From an uncultured Saprospiraceae bacterium (GTDB lineage Bacteria; Bacteroidota; Bacteroidia; Chitinophagales; Saprospiraceae): a DNA stretch of 35,461 nt. The stretch is from assembly GCA_938015435.1 (NCBI GenBank), contig CALLPN010000034.1:1-35461 (forward strand), given 5' to 3'. A program made the translations under genes and the position numbers. The first letter of the stretch is position 1; the number at the start of each line of letters is the position of its first letter. The notes below the pieces were generated by a model. That model had not been told where the DNA came from and made no database searches. It saw only the letters and a program-made list of their open reading frames with translations. Below are positions 7,350 through 15,807 of this stretch, in pieces.

Positions 7350-9560
7350 ATGAAAATCACAATGAACCATATGTTGTTTATTTGCTTGTCTATAGGATTA
7401 TACGCATGTCAAACTGAAAACAAAGAACAAAAAATGTCATTTACATCAGAAATGTATCAGAATACTGAGATAGAAGCACCAATAGCAAAAAAAGAATCTC
7501 ACATCATCACTACTCATGGAGACGACAGAGAAGACAATTACTTCTGGATGAGACTTACAGATGAGCAAAAAACTGCTGAAAAGCTAGATACTCATACACA
7601 ACAAGTAGTAGATTATCTCAATGCTGAGAATGATTATACAAACAAAATGACTGATCATCTTAAGTCATTTCAAGATACGCTGTTTGAGGAGATCGTAGGA
7701 CGTATCAAACAAACTGATATGTCTGTGCCTTATCGTGAAAACGGTTATCACTATATTACTCGATATGAAGAATGCAAAGAATACCCTATTCATGCTCGTA
7801 AGAAAGGCAGTATGGAATCTACTGAAGAGATCATGCTTAATGTCAATGAACTGGCAGCACCTCACGAATATTATGCAGTGAGTGGATTATCTATATCTCC
7901 TAATAATAAGATACTCGCTTACGGTGAAGATCCAGTAAGTAGACGTCAGTATACGCTCAGGTTCAAAAATCTAGAGACTGGGGCCATGTTTGAAGATAAG
8001 ATAGAAAACACAACAGGTGGAGCGACATGGGCCAATGATAACAAAACAGTATTCTACACTCGAAAAGACGATGCGCTTAGATCCTATAAGATTTACAAGC
8101 ATGTCGTAGGTACACCAGCGAGTGCAGATGTGGAAGTATTTCACGAAAAAGATGATACTTTCAACGCATTCGTATATAAGACTAAATCCAAGAAGTACAT
8201 CGTAATAGGATCATGGGCAACACTGAGTCAAGAATATCAAATCCTAGATGCTGACAAGCCTGATGGCGCATTAAAAATGTTTCAACCTAGAGTAAGGAAC
8301 CTTGAATATTCGATCGGACATTATGGCGATAAATGGTATATAAGAACAAATAAAGACGGAGCTAAAAACTTCAAAGTGATGACTACACCAGAGGATGCTA
8401 CTCTTCAAGAAAACTGGACGGACTATATCGCGCATAGAGAAGATGTATTTTTAGAAGGAACAGACTTCTTTAAAGACTACTTTGTGTTATCGGAAAGGAT
8501 AGAAGGTATCACAAAGGTAAGGGTGCTCGGTTGGGATGGAAGTAATGATCATTATATCGATTTTGGTGAAGATGCCTATCTTGCTTACACAAGTACCAAT
8601 CCTGAGTTCGGAACGGATCAGCTTAGAGTCGGATTTACATCATTGACTACACCGAATACTACTTTTGACTATGATATGAAGTCGCAAAGCTTGAAGAAAC
8701 TCAAGCAACAAGAGGTTATTGGGGACTTTAGTTCTGACGATTATGTCTCAGAGCGAATTATGGTAGATGCAAGAGATGGAGTCAAAGTACCTGTATCTAT
8801 AGTCTACAAAAAAGGATATGAAAAAGATGGTAGTCAACCTTTACTTCTTTATGGATATGGATCATACGGCAATAGTATGGACCCTTACTTTAGCTCTGTA
8901 AGGTTGAGCCTCTTAGATCGTGGATTTGCTTTTGCGATTGCTCATATCAGAGGTGGCCAAGAGATGGGGCGACAATGGTATGAGGACGGCAAATTCCTTA
9001 AGAAGAAAAACACATTCAATGATTTCATTGATTGCGGTAAATACTTAATCGACAATAAATATACGAGTGAAGATGGCTTAATGGCAATGGGTGGATCTGC
9101 AGGCGGATTACTCATGGGAGCTATCATCAATATGGAGCCAGACATGTGGAAGGGTGTTGTAGCAGCAGTACCATTTGTAGATGTAGTTTCTACGATGCTT
9201 GATGAAAGTATACCACTAACCACTGGAGAATTTGACGAATGGGGAAATCCTAAAGACAAAGAGTATTACGATTATATCAAGTCGTATTCTCCGCTAGACA
9301 ATATAGAAGCAAAAGACTACCCTGCGATGTTGATCACTACTGGATATCATGATAGTCAGGTACAATATTGGGAACCAGCTAAATGGATCGCCAAGCTACG
9401 AGATATGAAGACTGATAAAAACCCTCTCATGCTACATACCAATATGGGAGCTGGACATGGTGGTGCTTCTGGAAGATTCCAGAGATACAAAGAGACTGCT
9501 TTAGAGTATGCTTTCTTTCTGGATCTTGTCGGTCGAGCAGATGTGAAGGTGAAGGGTTAA
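7350..9560 (+). CDS. Prolyl oligopeptidase family (S9A, oligopeptidase B-like) lipoprotein
   Basis: A 736-residue serine peptidase. The N-terminus MKITMNHMLFICLSIGLYAC ends in a lipobox-like sequence with Cys20, predicting a lipoprotein anchored outside the cytoplasm. A seven-bladed propeller region follows (about residues 80-480), then an alpha/beta-hydrolase domain with catalytic Ser583 in GGSAGG, Asp668 in GYHDSQV and His703 in GAGHGG. The HGDDREDNYFWMR segment near the start is the conserved N-terminal motif of the oligopeptidase B/prolyl oligopeptidase group. These enzymes cleave short peptides after basic residues or proline. The sequence suggests the oligopeptidase B branch, but specificity is not certain. 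A later methionine (residue 29) could in principle give a non-exported form. A strong hairpin terminator follows at 9583-9620. Confidence 0.93.
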   Translation: MKITMNHMLFICLSIGLYACQTENKEQKMSFTSEMYQNTEIEAPIAKKESHIITTHGDDREDNYFWMRLTDEQKTAEKLDTHTQQVVDYLNAENDYTNKMTDHLKSFQDTLFEEIVGRIKQTDMSVPYRENGYHYITRYEECKEYPIHARKKGSMESTEEIMLNVNELAAPHEYYAVSGLSISPNNKILAYGEDPVSRRQYTLRFKNLETGAMFEDKIENTTGGATWANDNKTVFYTRKDDALRSYKIYKHVVGTPASADVEVFHEKDDTFNAFVYKTKSKKYIVIGSWATLSQEYQILDADKPDGALKMFQPRVRNLEYSIGHYGDKWYIRTNKDGAKNFKVMTTPEDATLQENWTDYIAHREDVFLEGTDFFKDYFVLSERIEGITKVRVLGWDGSNDHYIDFGEDAYLAYTSTNPEFGTDQLRVGFTSLTTPNTTFDYDMKSQSLKKLKQQEVIGDFSSDDYVSERIMVDARDGVKVPVSIVYKKGYEKDGSQPLLLYGYGSYGNSMDPYFSSVRLSLLDRGFAFAIAHIRGGQEMGRQWYEDGKFLKKKNTFNDFIDCGKYLIDNKYTSEDGLMAMGGSAGGLLMGAIINMEPDMWKGVVAAVPFVDVVSTMLDESIPLTTGEFDEWGNPKDKEYYDYIKSYSPLDNIEAKDYPAMLITTGYHDSQVQYWEPAKWIAKLRDMKTDKNPLMLHTNMGAGHGGASGRFQRYKETALEYAFFLDLVGRADVKVKG

Positions 9561-9582
9561 TTAGACTTGTGAAACAAACTTT

Positions 9583-9620
9583 AAAGAGCTCAATCATAAT
9601 TTTTATGGCTGAGCTCTTTT
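9583..9620 (+). terminator. Rho-independent terminator after the S9 peptidase gene
   Basis: A perfect 10-bp stem (AAAGAGCTCA at 9583-9592 with TGAGCTCTTT at 9610-9619), a 17-base loop and a short T-run. It starts 22 bases after the stop codon of the peptidase gene. Confidence 0.8.
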
Positions 9621-9672
9621 ACATTTTGTATATTACGTAACAAATACTTCTTACTGACCGTTACAGATCTCT

Positions 9673-9966
9673 ATGAAATGTATAGCCCTCATATTAGCAA
9701 TTTTGATATCAGTCCCGCCGGTACTGGATGCAGTAGGCTATATAATTGACAACGAAAACCTTGTGTTGGACGAAAATTTCAGTGAGGAAGAGAAAGAAGA
9801 ACGAGAATCTAAAGACGGTGAGGAAAAGGATAAAGAATTAAACCTTGATGAATTGGGCATAATTGAAGATTCTTCTTTAAATTATTATTCGATGTTAGTG
9901 TGCTTTCATGATTTGATGCAATCCCAACATATAGAAGAGAATACATCTCCCCCTCCGAAAGCATAA
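9673..9966 (+). CDS. Small acidic secreted protein of unknown function, upstream of SulP transporter
   Basis: A 97-residue protein. Residues 1-20 form a hydrophobic signal-peptide-like segment (MKCIALILAILISVPPVLDA). The middle is strikingly acidic, with a run of Glu/Asp/Lys around residues 38-60. The C-terminus ends in SPPPKA. I do not recognise the family. The Bacteroidota-like pattern of signal peptide, charged spacer and Pro-rich end would suit a periplasmic or outer-surface accessory. It lies 109 bp upstream of the SulP transporter gene on the same strand with no clear terminator between, so co-transcription is possible. It was judged real because of the signal sequence, codon usage like its neighbours, and its placement after a terminator. 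Confidence 0.65.
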   Translation: MKCIALILAILISVPPVLDAVGYIIDNENLVLDENFSEEEKEERESKDGEEKDKELNLDELGIIEDSSLNYYSMLVCFHDLMQSQHIEENTSPPPKA

Positions 9967-10075
9967 TTTTACCACGCATCATATATTTTTAATGTAAGGT
10001 CTAATTAGATAGATCCTTACTCTCTAGTCGTACCTTTCATCACATTCTTGGTACATCACAATTATAAAAGTTGAC

Positions 10076-11923
10076 ATGAAAAATTACTTTACATTAAAAC
10101 ATATAAAAGGTGACCTATTCGGAGGAATCACTGCAGGTATTGTTGCGCTACCTCTTGCATTAGCATTTGGTGTAAGTTCTGGCTTAGGACCTTCTGCAGG
10201 TCTCTACGGAGCTATATTTGTTAGTTTTTTCGCTGCATTGTTTGGTGGTACTAATACTCAGATATCAGGACCTACTGCACCGATGACTGCAGTAAGTATG
10301 GGTGTAATTGCCGGTATAGTTGCCATGAATGATGGAGATGTAAATCAGGCATTACCGGCAATACTTACTGTTTTTATTCTTGCTGGATTAATGCAAGTTG
10401 TTCTGGGATTTTTAGGCCTTGGAAAATACATCAAGTACATCCCTTATCCAGTAGTGAGTGGTTTTATGACAGCCATCGGTGTAATCATTTTAATTACTCA
10501 GATCATGCCTGCTATAGGCTATTATCCTAAAGAGGATTTGCAATACGTAAATCAATTTAAACCACAAGCTGAAGAGATCATCCTTGATAACATTCTCAAA
10601 GAAGAAGCAGGTGAAGGTCTATTGGTATTAGAAGATTTCGAAGAGACTATAAAACGAGCCAAGGATATTACGCCAGCCAAAATACAACAAGAAGCAGCTA
10701 CATTAGCAGGAAGAGATTCTTCAGGTGTATTGGGTGCACTAAAAATTCTACCTAGAGGGCTAAAAAATATAAACTGGCTTGAGGTAATACTCGCTTTATG
10801 TACTATACTAATCATATTCGGATTTAAAAAAATCACAACAGTTATTCCGAGTACATTAGTTGCACTTACATCTGTATCTGGAGTGGCATATTTCGCCAAT
10901 TTGGATTATCGACCTATCCCACAGATACCAAGTGGGTTCCCTACTCCAAATTTAGATGTGTTTACTAATTTCGATTTAAATTCGGTAACGCCTTACATAT
11001 TTACCGCATTAGCCTTAGCTCTATTAGGAGCAATAGATTCGCTGCTTACATCAGTAGTAGCAGATAACATGACTAAGACTCAACATAACCCAAATAAAGA
11101 GCTTGTAGGCCAAGGAATAGGCAATACCATCGGTGCTATATTTGGTGGATTACCAGGAGCCGGAGCAACGATTCGAACCGTTGTCAATATTAATTCTGGA
11201 GGTAAAACAAGAATATCTGGAATGATCGCTGGAGTACTACTCCTTATCATCATGGTATCTCTCGGACCTACTGCTTCCAAGATTCCTGCAGCAGTACTAG
11301 CGGGTATATTAATCACCGTGGGTATTAGTGTAATGGATTACAAAGGACTCAAAGCAATACCCAATATGCCAAAGCCTGAAGTAGCAATTATGCTAATCGT
11401 ATTGATACTATCAAGCGTTTGGGATCTTGTGTTTGCTGTAGGTATAGGAATGGTAATTGCATCACTCATGTTCATGAAAAAAATAGGTGATCTTACTTCA
11501 GAAAAATCAGATATAAAATCTCTTAACGAAGAACCTTGGGGAGATGAATTTGCCTTCCCAGAAAACCTCAAAGAAGAAGTCTTTATCAAGCATATTAACG
11601 GACCTTTATTCTTTGGAACGACAAGTGATTTTGTTGCTTTGTCTAATCAATTACCAGATACTGCACAAGCGGTTATCATCCGGATGGACAAAACAAACTA
11701 TATAGATCAATCTGGTCTGTACGCCTTAGAAGATGTGATCGTACCATTAGTAAATGAAGGAAAACAAGTACTCCTCGTAGGGCTTCAAAAGCAACCCAAA
11801 TATATGATGGAAAGAGTCAACATGATTCCAACATTATTACCAAAAGATGTGTTGTTTAATAACATCGATGATTGCCTGGTTTACATCAAAGAAAATGTAA
11901 AGGACATTTACCCAGCTAGTTAA
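10076..11923 (+). CDS. SulP (SLC26-type) inorganic anion transporter with STAS domain
   Basis: A 615-residue inner-membrane transporter. The N-terminal GDLFGGITAGIVALPLALAFGVSSG block and GPTAPMTAVSMG are classic SulP signatures. About 12-14 membrane helices follow, interrupted near residues 150-235 by a hydrophilic insertion of about 85 residues. The cytoplasmic C-terminus (about 500-610) is a STAS domain, with IIRMDKTNYIDQSGLYAL resembling the anti-sigma-antagonist fold. Members carry sulfate, bicarbonate, chloride or other anions, often with Na+ or H+. Many bacterial relatives described as bicarbonate transporters sit beside carbonic anhydrase genes; none is present here, so the substrate is open. 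A strong terminator follows at 11944-11976. Confidence 0.95.
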   Translation: MKNYFTLKHIKGDLFGGITAGIVALPLALAFGVSSGLGPSAGLYGAIFVSFFAALFGGTNTQISGPTAPMTAVSMGVIAGIVAMNDGDVNQALPAILTVFILAGLMQVVLGFLGLGKYIKYIPYPVVSGFMTAIGVIILITQIMPAIGYYPKEDLQYVNQFKPQAEEIILDNILKEEAGEGLLVLEDFEETIKRAKDITPAKIQQEAATLAGRDSSGVLGALKILPRGLKNINWLEVILALCTILIIFGFKKITTVIPSTLVALTSVSGVAYFANLDYRPIPQIPSGFPTPNLDVFTNFDLNSVTPYIFTALALALLGAIDSLLTSVVADNMTKTQHNPNKELVGQGIGNTIGAIFGGLPGAGATIRTVVNINSGGKTRISGMIAGVLLLIIMVSLGPTASKIPAAVLAGILITVGISVMDYKGLKAIPNMPKPEVAIMLIVLILSSVWDLVFAVGIGMVIASLMFMKKIGDLTSEKSDIKSLNEEPWGDEFAFPENLKEEVFIKHINGPLFFGTTSDFVALSNQLPDTAQAVIIRMDKTNYIDQSGLYALEDVIVPLVNEGKQVLLVGLQKQPKYMMERVNMIPTLLPKDVLFNNIDDCLVYIKENVKDIYPAS

Positions 11924-11943
11924 TATAGAAAACAGTATAATAT

Positions 11944-11976
11944 AGGTCAAAGCTAGAAATGGTTTTGACCTTTTTT
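11944..11976 (+). terminator. Rho-independent terminator after the SulP gene
   Basis: A 10-bp stem with one G-T pair (11944-11953 with 11962-11971), an 8-base loop and a T6 run at 11971-11976. It lies 21 bases after the SulP stop codon. Confidence 0.88.
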
Positions 11977-12253
11977 AAACCCAATTCCCTCAAGAACTTT
12001 CATCATACGACTAGTAAAGCGCCTTCTCTCAGATATTCTTCGGCCACCACAATCATGGGAATACTCTCAGTAGCATTAAATAACAATCCTTAATGCCATC
12101 TGAACTTGTGTCAACCCTTGACACAATGAATCTAATAATTTTCGAATCCTATGATGCTTTTTATCTATTTCTATGATGCAATACATTTAAATCAATTCTT
12201 TTTGTAGCACTATAATAGTTTAGCATAGTTTTAATAAAAAAAATAGGCGTTAG
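11977..12253. other. Intergenic region between convergent SulP and glycosyltransferase genes
   Basis: About 280 bp with no credible gene. It contains a perfect 9-bp inverted repeat (12106-12126, listed separately). On the minus strand a 37-codon stretch free of stops (roughly 12070-11957) reads HDCGGRRISERRRF in part, but it lacks an ATG at its start and overlaps the SulP terminator, so I do not call it a gene. Confidence 0.5.
12106..12126. repeat. Perfect 9-bp inverted repeat with 3-base spacer
   Basis: TTGTGTCAA at 12106-12114 and its exact complement TTGACACAA at 12118-12126, separated by CCC. No T-run follows in either direction, so it is not a standard terminator. It could be a protein-binding operator or an RNA hairpin at the 3' end of the glycosyltransferase transcript. 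Confidence 0.6.
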
Positions 12254-13402
12254 TTAAATGAGCTCACTTAAAACCGCTAGCATCTTTTTACTTTCATATT
12301 CCCATGTGAGTTTTACTTTAGCACTTTTGCAATTCAAACATAACTGTTTATATCTAACCGGATCATTTTCCAATTCTTGAATAGCGTTGGTTACGGTTGA
12401 CACATTTAATCCTTCAGTCAAATCTCCTACTCTGTATTGTTCAACAACATTTCTGTATTCCGGAAAATCCATATGCAATGCAGGTAATTCAGCTTGTATA
12501 TAATCAAACGTTCTATTGGCAAGTGAGTGATAATAATTACCGGCACTATCATCCAATAAATTGATACCCAACCAAGCATTGCTCGCCCAATGGTGCATGT
12601 CTGTTGGCTTCATCCAACCATGAAAAATTATCCTTTCAGAAGCGATTGATTTTTCCGCTAATAGACGAAGTGTAAGCGATATATCACCCTCTCCAGCTAT
12701 CCGTAATTCTAAATTCGGCAATAGTGTCATTGCTTCTATCATTTGTTCTAAACCTCTACCTTCATTAAGTACACCTTGGTACCAAACGAATGGTTGATTG
12801 AAGTTTAGTTTTTTAGAACTTCTTACTTTTGCTGTAGGTAAATTTCTAATCGAAGTAAATTGACTACCATACTTATCGCTTAATATCTTAGCTAGGGAAT
12901 CATTCACAGTAAATCTATGATCAAAGCCTTTCATGGTCATTTTACCGACCATAGACCAAATTGATCTTTTGAATGGAGATTTAATAAGTTCAGGTACTTC
13001 GGTAAAAAGCTCATGAGCATCATGCACTGTTTTCGATCTACGAAATAAAGCTGCTAACCTGATGGGTAATGCCGTGTCCAAATCTACACTATACATTAGT
13101 TTTGGTGATGACGAAAAAAGAAGAAAAAAGAAAAGACGAACCTGATATTCTAAATAGAATAATACGCCATTTTGGAAAAACATAGATAACCTATGTTGTG
13201 CAAAAGACTGATCATATAATAATTCGCTATCATTTTTTCTACGACCAACAAGAGTTACTAGAAAACCAGCATTCTCAAGAGTATTGCAAATACGATGCAT
13301 CCGTTGATCTTGATTGAGATCATTAGTAACCGCTACATATGCATGAGGTGTGGACAAATAGTTAGAATTGGATAAGAAAAAATTATTCTCCTCGGAGACC
13401 AC
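12254..13402 (-). CDS. GT4-like glycosyltransferase (GT-B fold)
   Basis: A 382-residue soluble glycosyltransferase. The N-terminal Rossmann half begins with the strand HAYVAVTNDLNQDQRMHRICNTL, typical of bacterial group 1 transferases. A VHDAHELFTEVPEL segment in mid-N-domain is common in sugar transferases of capsule or polysaccharide loci. The C-terminal donor domain contains WYQGVLNEGRGLEQMIEAM and LRIAGEGD. The usual E-x7-E near the donor site appears altered: the loop reads SLANRTFDYIQAELPAL, with Asp where the second Glu is common. No ATG is available; the GTG at 13402 is chosen, overlapping the upstream gene by 20 bases, and a TTG at codon 16 is the alternative. Sugar donor and acceptor are unknown. 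Confidence 0.85.
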   Translation of the reverse strand: MVSEENNFFLSNSNYLSTPHAYVAVTNDLNQDQRMHRICNTLENAGFLVTLVGRRKNDSELLYDQSFAQHRLSMFFQNGVLFYLEYQVRLFFFLLFSSSPKLMYSVDLDTALPIRLAALFRRSKTVHDAHELFTEVPELIKSPFKRSIWSMVGKMTMKGFDHRFTVNDSLAKILSDKYGSQFTSIRNLPTAKVRSSKKLNFNQPFVWYQGVLNEGRGLEQMIEAMTLLPNLELRIAGEGDISLTLRLLAEKSIASERIIFHGWMKPTDMHHWASNAWLGINLLDDSAGNYYHSLANRTFDYIQAELPALHMDFPEYRNVVEQYRVGDLTEGLNVSTVTNAIQELENDPVRYKQLCLNCKSAKVKLTWEYESKKMLAVLSELI

Positions 13403-13832
13403 TGTCTTCCCGTTGGGCGAACATTACTATTTTGCGCATACTACGCATGATAGTGAGCAAGACGACGTAGCCAAATGTAAATACAAAGAAAATCCACTTA
13501 AATGATGCCGCTTCACCTATAGTCAAGCCTGACATTAGATACGCAATACCTGCTCCAGCAGATGCCAAAACTACGTAAGAAACAATGGATTCAGCCCAGT
13601 ACTTGGTTTGATTATCTTCCGCAAAACTAAGTAAACAATTACCTAAGGCATAAAACAGAAGAAAAGAAAAACTAACTACATAAGGAAAATAGATCTTTGG
13701 AGAAAACCATCCCGCCATTATAGCTAATTGAGCAATACCGCAAACTAAAGCGATAATTACCAGTACTACCAAAGCTTGATAAATTGGTCTTACTTTATAT
13801 TCGAATATGGATTTATTGGAGTCTAATGTCAT
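13383..13832 (-). CDS. Four-helix integral membrane protein (unknown function)
   Basis: A 149-residue protein with four predicted membrane segments at about residues 19-41, 48-70, 84-104 and 112-130, and a basic cytoplasmic tail. I do not recognise the family. The reading frame can be extended to a TTG at 13862, but the ATG at 13832 is the more natural start. The 3' end overlaps the glycosyltransferase gene by 20 bases, so the two are probably translated from one mRNA and may act together at the membrane, for instance in making a surface glycan. That functional link is inference from gene order only. Confidence 0.75.
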   Translation of the reverse strand: MTLDSNKSIFEYKVRPIYQALVVLVIIALVCGIAQLAIMAGWFSPKIYFPYVVSFSFLLFYALGNCLLSFAEDNQTKYWAESIVSYVVLASAGAGIAYLMSGLTIGEAASFKWIFFVFTFGYVVLLTIMRSMRKIVMFAQREDSGLRGE

Positions 13833-13962
13833 AATTTGAGTTTCATGCTGTGCAATATACAAACATGAGATTGCCTATAATGTTATTAAGCTCGATATAA
13901 ATCGTCCTTTGGTGAGTTTTTTTCTAAGAATAATACTTCTCACAGACAACTATTGCCTTGAT

Positions 13963-13995
13963 TTTGGGGTATTTATAGTAGAAATGATACATTTG
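13963..13995 (+). promoter_or_regulatory. Bacteroidota-type promoter for the S8 protease gene
   Basis: TTTG at 13963-13966, a 21-base spacer, and TACATTTG at 13988-13995. Both elements match the TTTG / TAnnTTTG consensus. The start site would be near 14002, leaving a leader of about 48 bases before the ATG at 14050. Confidence 0.68.
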
Positions 13996-14049
13996 TAGGC
14001 CTCTCTATCTGATCTAGAGGATATACTTAATCACTAATAAACGCATACA

Positions 14050-15702
14050 ATGAAAAAACTATTGACCTTAGTGCTTGCATCAGCATGCTATGTAACTATG
14101 ACGGCCCAAGCGCCTGAAGATTGGTATCACCAAGATCCTGCAGATGGATATAATGGTGTATCTGTAGACAAGACTTATAACACTTTACTCAAAGGTCGTG
14201 CTTCGCAGACTGTAGTTGTGGCTATTATCGACTCTGGTATGGACATCGAGCACGAGGATCTTGCAGACAACATGTGGGTAAATCCAGGTGAAATACCCGG
14301 AAACGGAATAGATGATGACAACAATGGTTATATCGATGATATTCATGGATGGAACTTCATTGGAGGTAGAGATGGTAGTCATGTAGGTGGTGACAACCTA
14401 GAAGTTACTAGACAATATGCTCTATATAGAGGCAAATTTGAGAAAGTATCTAATCCTGCTACACTCAACAAAAAAGATAAGATGAAGTACGAAAAGTTCT
14501 TAGTCTATAAATCAGAGGTTGAGAAAGCTAGAGCTAAAGCAACTAGTAGAATAGCTAGAATGGATAGTGTAGGCATAGAATTAGCATTGGCCATAGATGC
14601 TGCAGCAGCCACAATCGACTCAGAAATGATCACTGCAGATGCAGTAAATGCAATCGAAGCTGGAGATGATCCTAAGCTTATTATGGCGAAAAGAGTATTA
14701 CCTCAATTTCTTGCTGAGCCTATGAACGCTGCTCAAGTTAAAGAAGCGCTAAAAACGGCACTTGACGGAGATAAAGCATACTGGAACTCACAGTTAGAAT
14801 ACCATTACAACCCTGACCTAAATACTAGAGATATCGTAGGTGATGACTACTCTAATAGTAGAGAAACAAACTATGGAAATAATGATGTAGAAGGTCCAGA
14901 TCCGCTTCACGGAACACACGTAGGAGGTATCGTAGGTGCCGTAAGAGATAATAATATAGGAGTACAAGGTGTTGCAAACAATGTAAAGTTAATGTCTATA
15001 CGTACTGTCCCAGATGGCGATGAGAGAGATAAAGATGTTGCTGCTGCGATTAGATATGCTGTTGACAATGGAGCAAGCATCATTAATATGAGTTTCGGTA
15101 AAGGATTTAGCCACGATAAAGATGTGGTAGATGAAGCCGTAAAATATGCTAAAAAGAAGGATGTCTTATTAGTACACGCAGCTGGTAACTCAGCACAAGA
15201 CAATGATTCTACTGGAAACTTCCCTAATGACAAATACGACAAGAGAGATGGATGGTGGATATTCAAAAAGGATAAAAAAGCTAAAAACTGGATCGAAGTA
15301 GGAGCTCTTAACTATCAGAAAGGTGAAGATCTATCTGCAGTTTTCTCTAACTATGGCGCTGAAAACGTTGATGTATTTGCACCTGGTGTAGAAATCTACA
15401 ATACGCTTCCCAACAATGAATATAGAAAACTTCAAGGTACTTCAATGGCTGCACCTGTAGTAGCAGGAGTAGCTGCTGTATTGAGATCATACTTCCCAGC
15501 TCTAACTGCGGAGCAAGTAAAGGAGATCATATTAGGTTCGTCTATCAAGCAGATGGCTACAGTAAAGAAGCCTGGTACAGATGAAATGGTACCATTCTCA
15601 GAACTATCTGTTTCTGGTGGTACGCTAAGTATGTACAATGCAGTGCAAATGGCGCTTAAAACTAAAGGAAAGAAAAAAGTAAAAGGAAAGAAAAAGGCAT
15701 AA
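14050..15702 (+). CDS. Secreted subtilisin-like serine protease (S8 family)
   Basis: A 550-residue protease with a signal peptide (residues 1 to about 20, ending VTMTAQ). The catalytic triad is clear: Asp61 in VVVAIIDSGMD, His287 in HGTHVGG and Ser465 in GTSMAAP, with the oxyanion Asn in AAGNS. The Asp-His distance is about 226 residues, far longer than in classical subtilisins, because of an insertion of about 180 residues rich in Lys and Ala (roughly 90-275). The NGIDDDNNGYIDDIHGWNF stretch after the Asp is a likely calcium-binding loop. There is no PKD domain and no T9SS sorting domain; the protein ends in a Lys-rich tail (KGKKKVKGKKKA). Sec export to the periplasm is therefore more likely than T9SS export. 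Its own promoter and a strong terminator mark it as monocistronic. Confidence 0.95.
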   Translation: MKKLLTLVLASACYVTMTAQAPEDWYHQDPADGYNGVSVDKTYNTLLKGRASQTVVVAIIDSGMDIEHEDLADNMWVNPGEIPGNGIDDDNNGYIDDIHGWNFIGGRDGSHVGGDNLEVTRQYALYRGKFEKVSNPATLNKKDKMKYEKFLVYKSEVEKARAKATSRIARMDSVGIELALAIDAAAATIDSEMITADAVNAIEAGDDPKLIMAKRVLPQFLAEPMNAAQVKEALKTALDGDKAYWNSQLEYHYNPDLNTRDIVGDDYSNSRETNYGNNDVEGPDPLHGTHVGGIVGAVRDNNIGVQGVANNVKLMSIRTVPDGDERDKDVAAAIRYAVDNGASIINMSFGKGFSHDKDVVDEAVKYAKKKDVLLVHAAGNSAQDNDSTGNFPNDKYDKRDGWWIFKKDKKAKNWIEVGALNYQKGEDLSAVFSNYGAENVDVFAPGVEIYNTLPNNEYRKLQGTSMAAPVVAGVAAVLRSYFPALTAEQVKEIILGSSIKQMATVKKPGTDEMVPFSELSVSGGTLSMYNAVQMALKTKGKKKVKGKKKA

Positions 15703-15727
15703 TCACTCTTACTTAAAAGAAAATTTC

Positions 15728-15763
15728 AATGGCTACTTTCATAATGAAAGTAGCCATTTTTAT
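15728..15763 (+). terminator. Rho-independent terminator after the S8 protease gene
   Basis: A 14-bp perfect stem (15728-15741 with 15745-15758), a 3-base loop and a T-rich tail. It starts 26 bases after the stop codon and is the strongest hairpin in the window. Confidence 0.9.
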
Positions 15764-15807
15764 TATAGATTATCCGAAAAATACAAATCACCGTATATTA
15801 CGAGCCA

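Noticed and set aside
11957..12070. Stop-free minus-strand stretch reading HDCGGRRISERRRF
   Set aside because: Only about 37 codons, no ATG near its start, and its end overlaps the SulP terminator stem. It may be chance or an old remnant.
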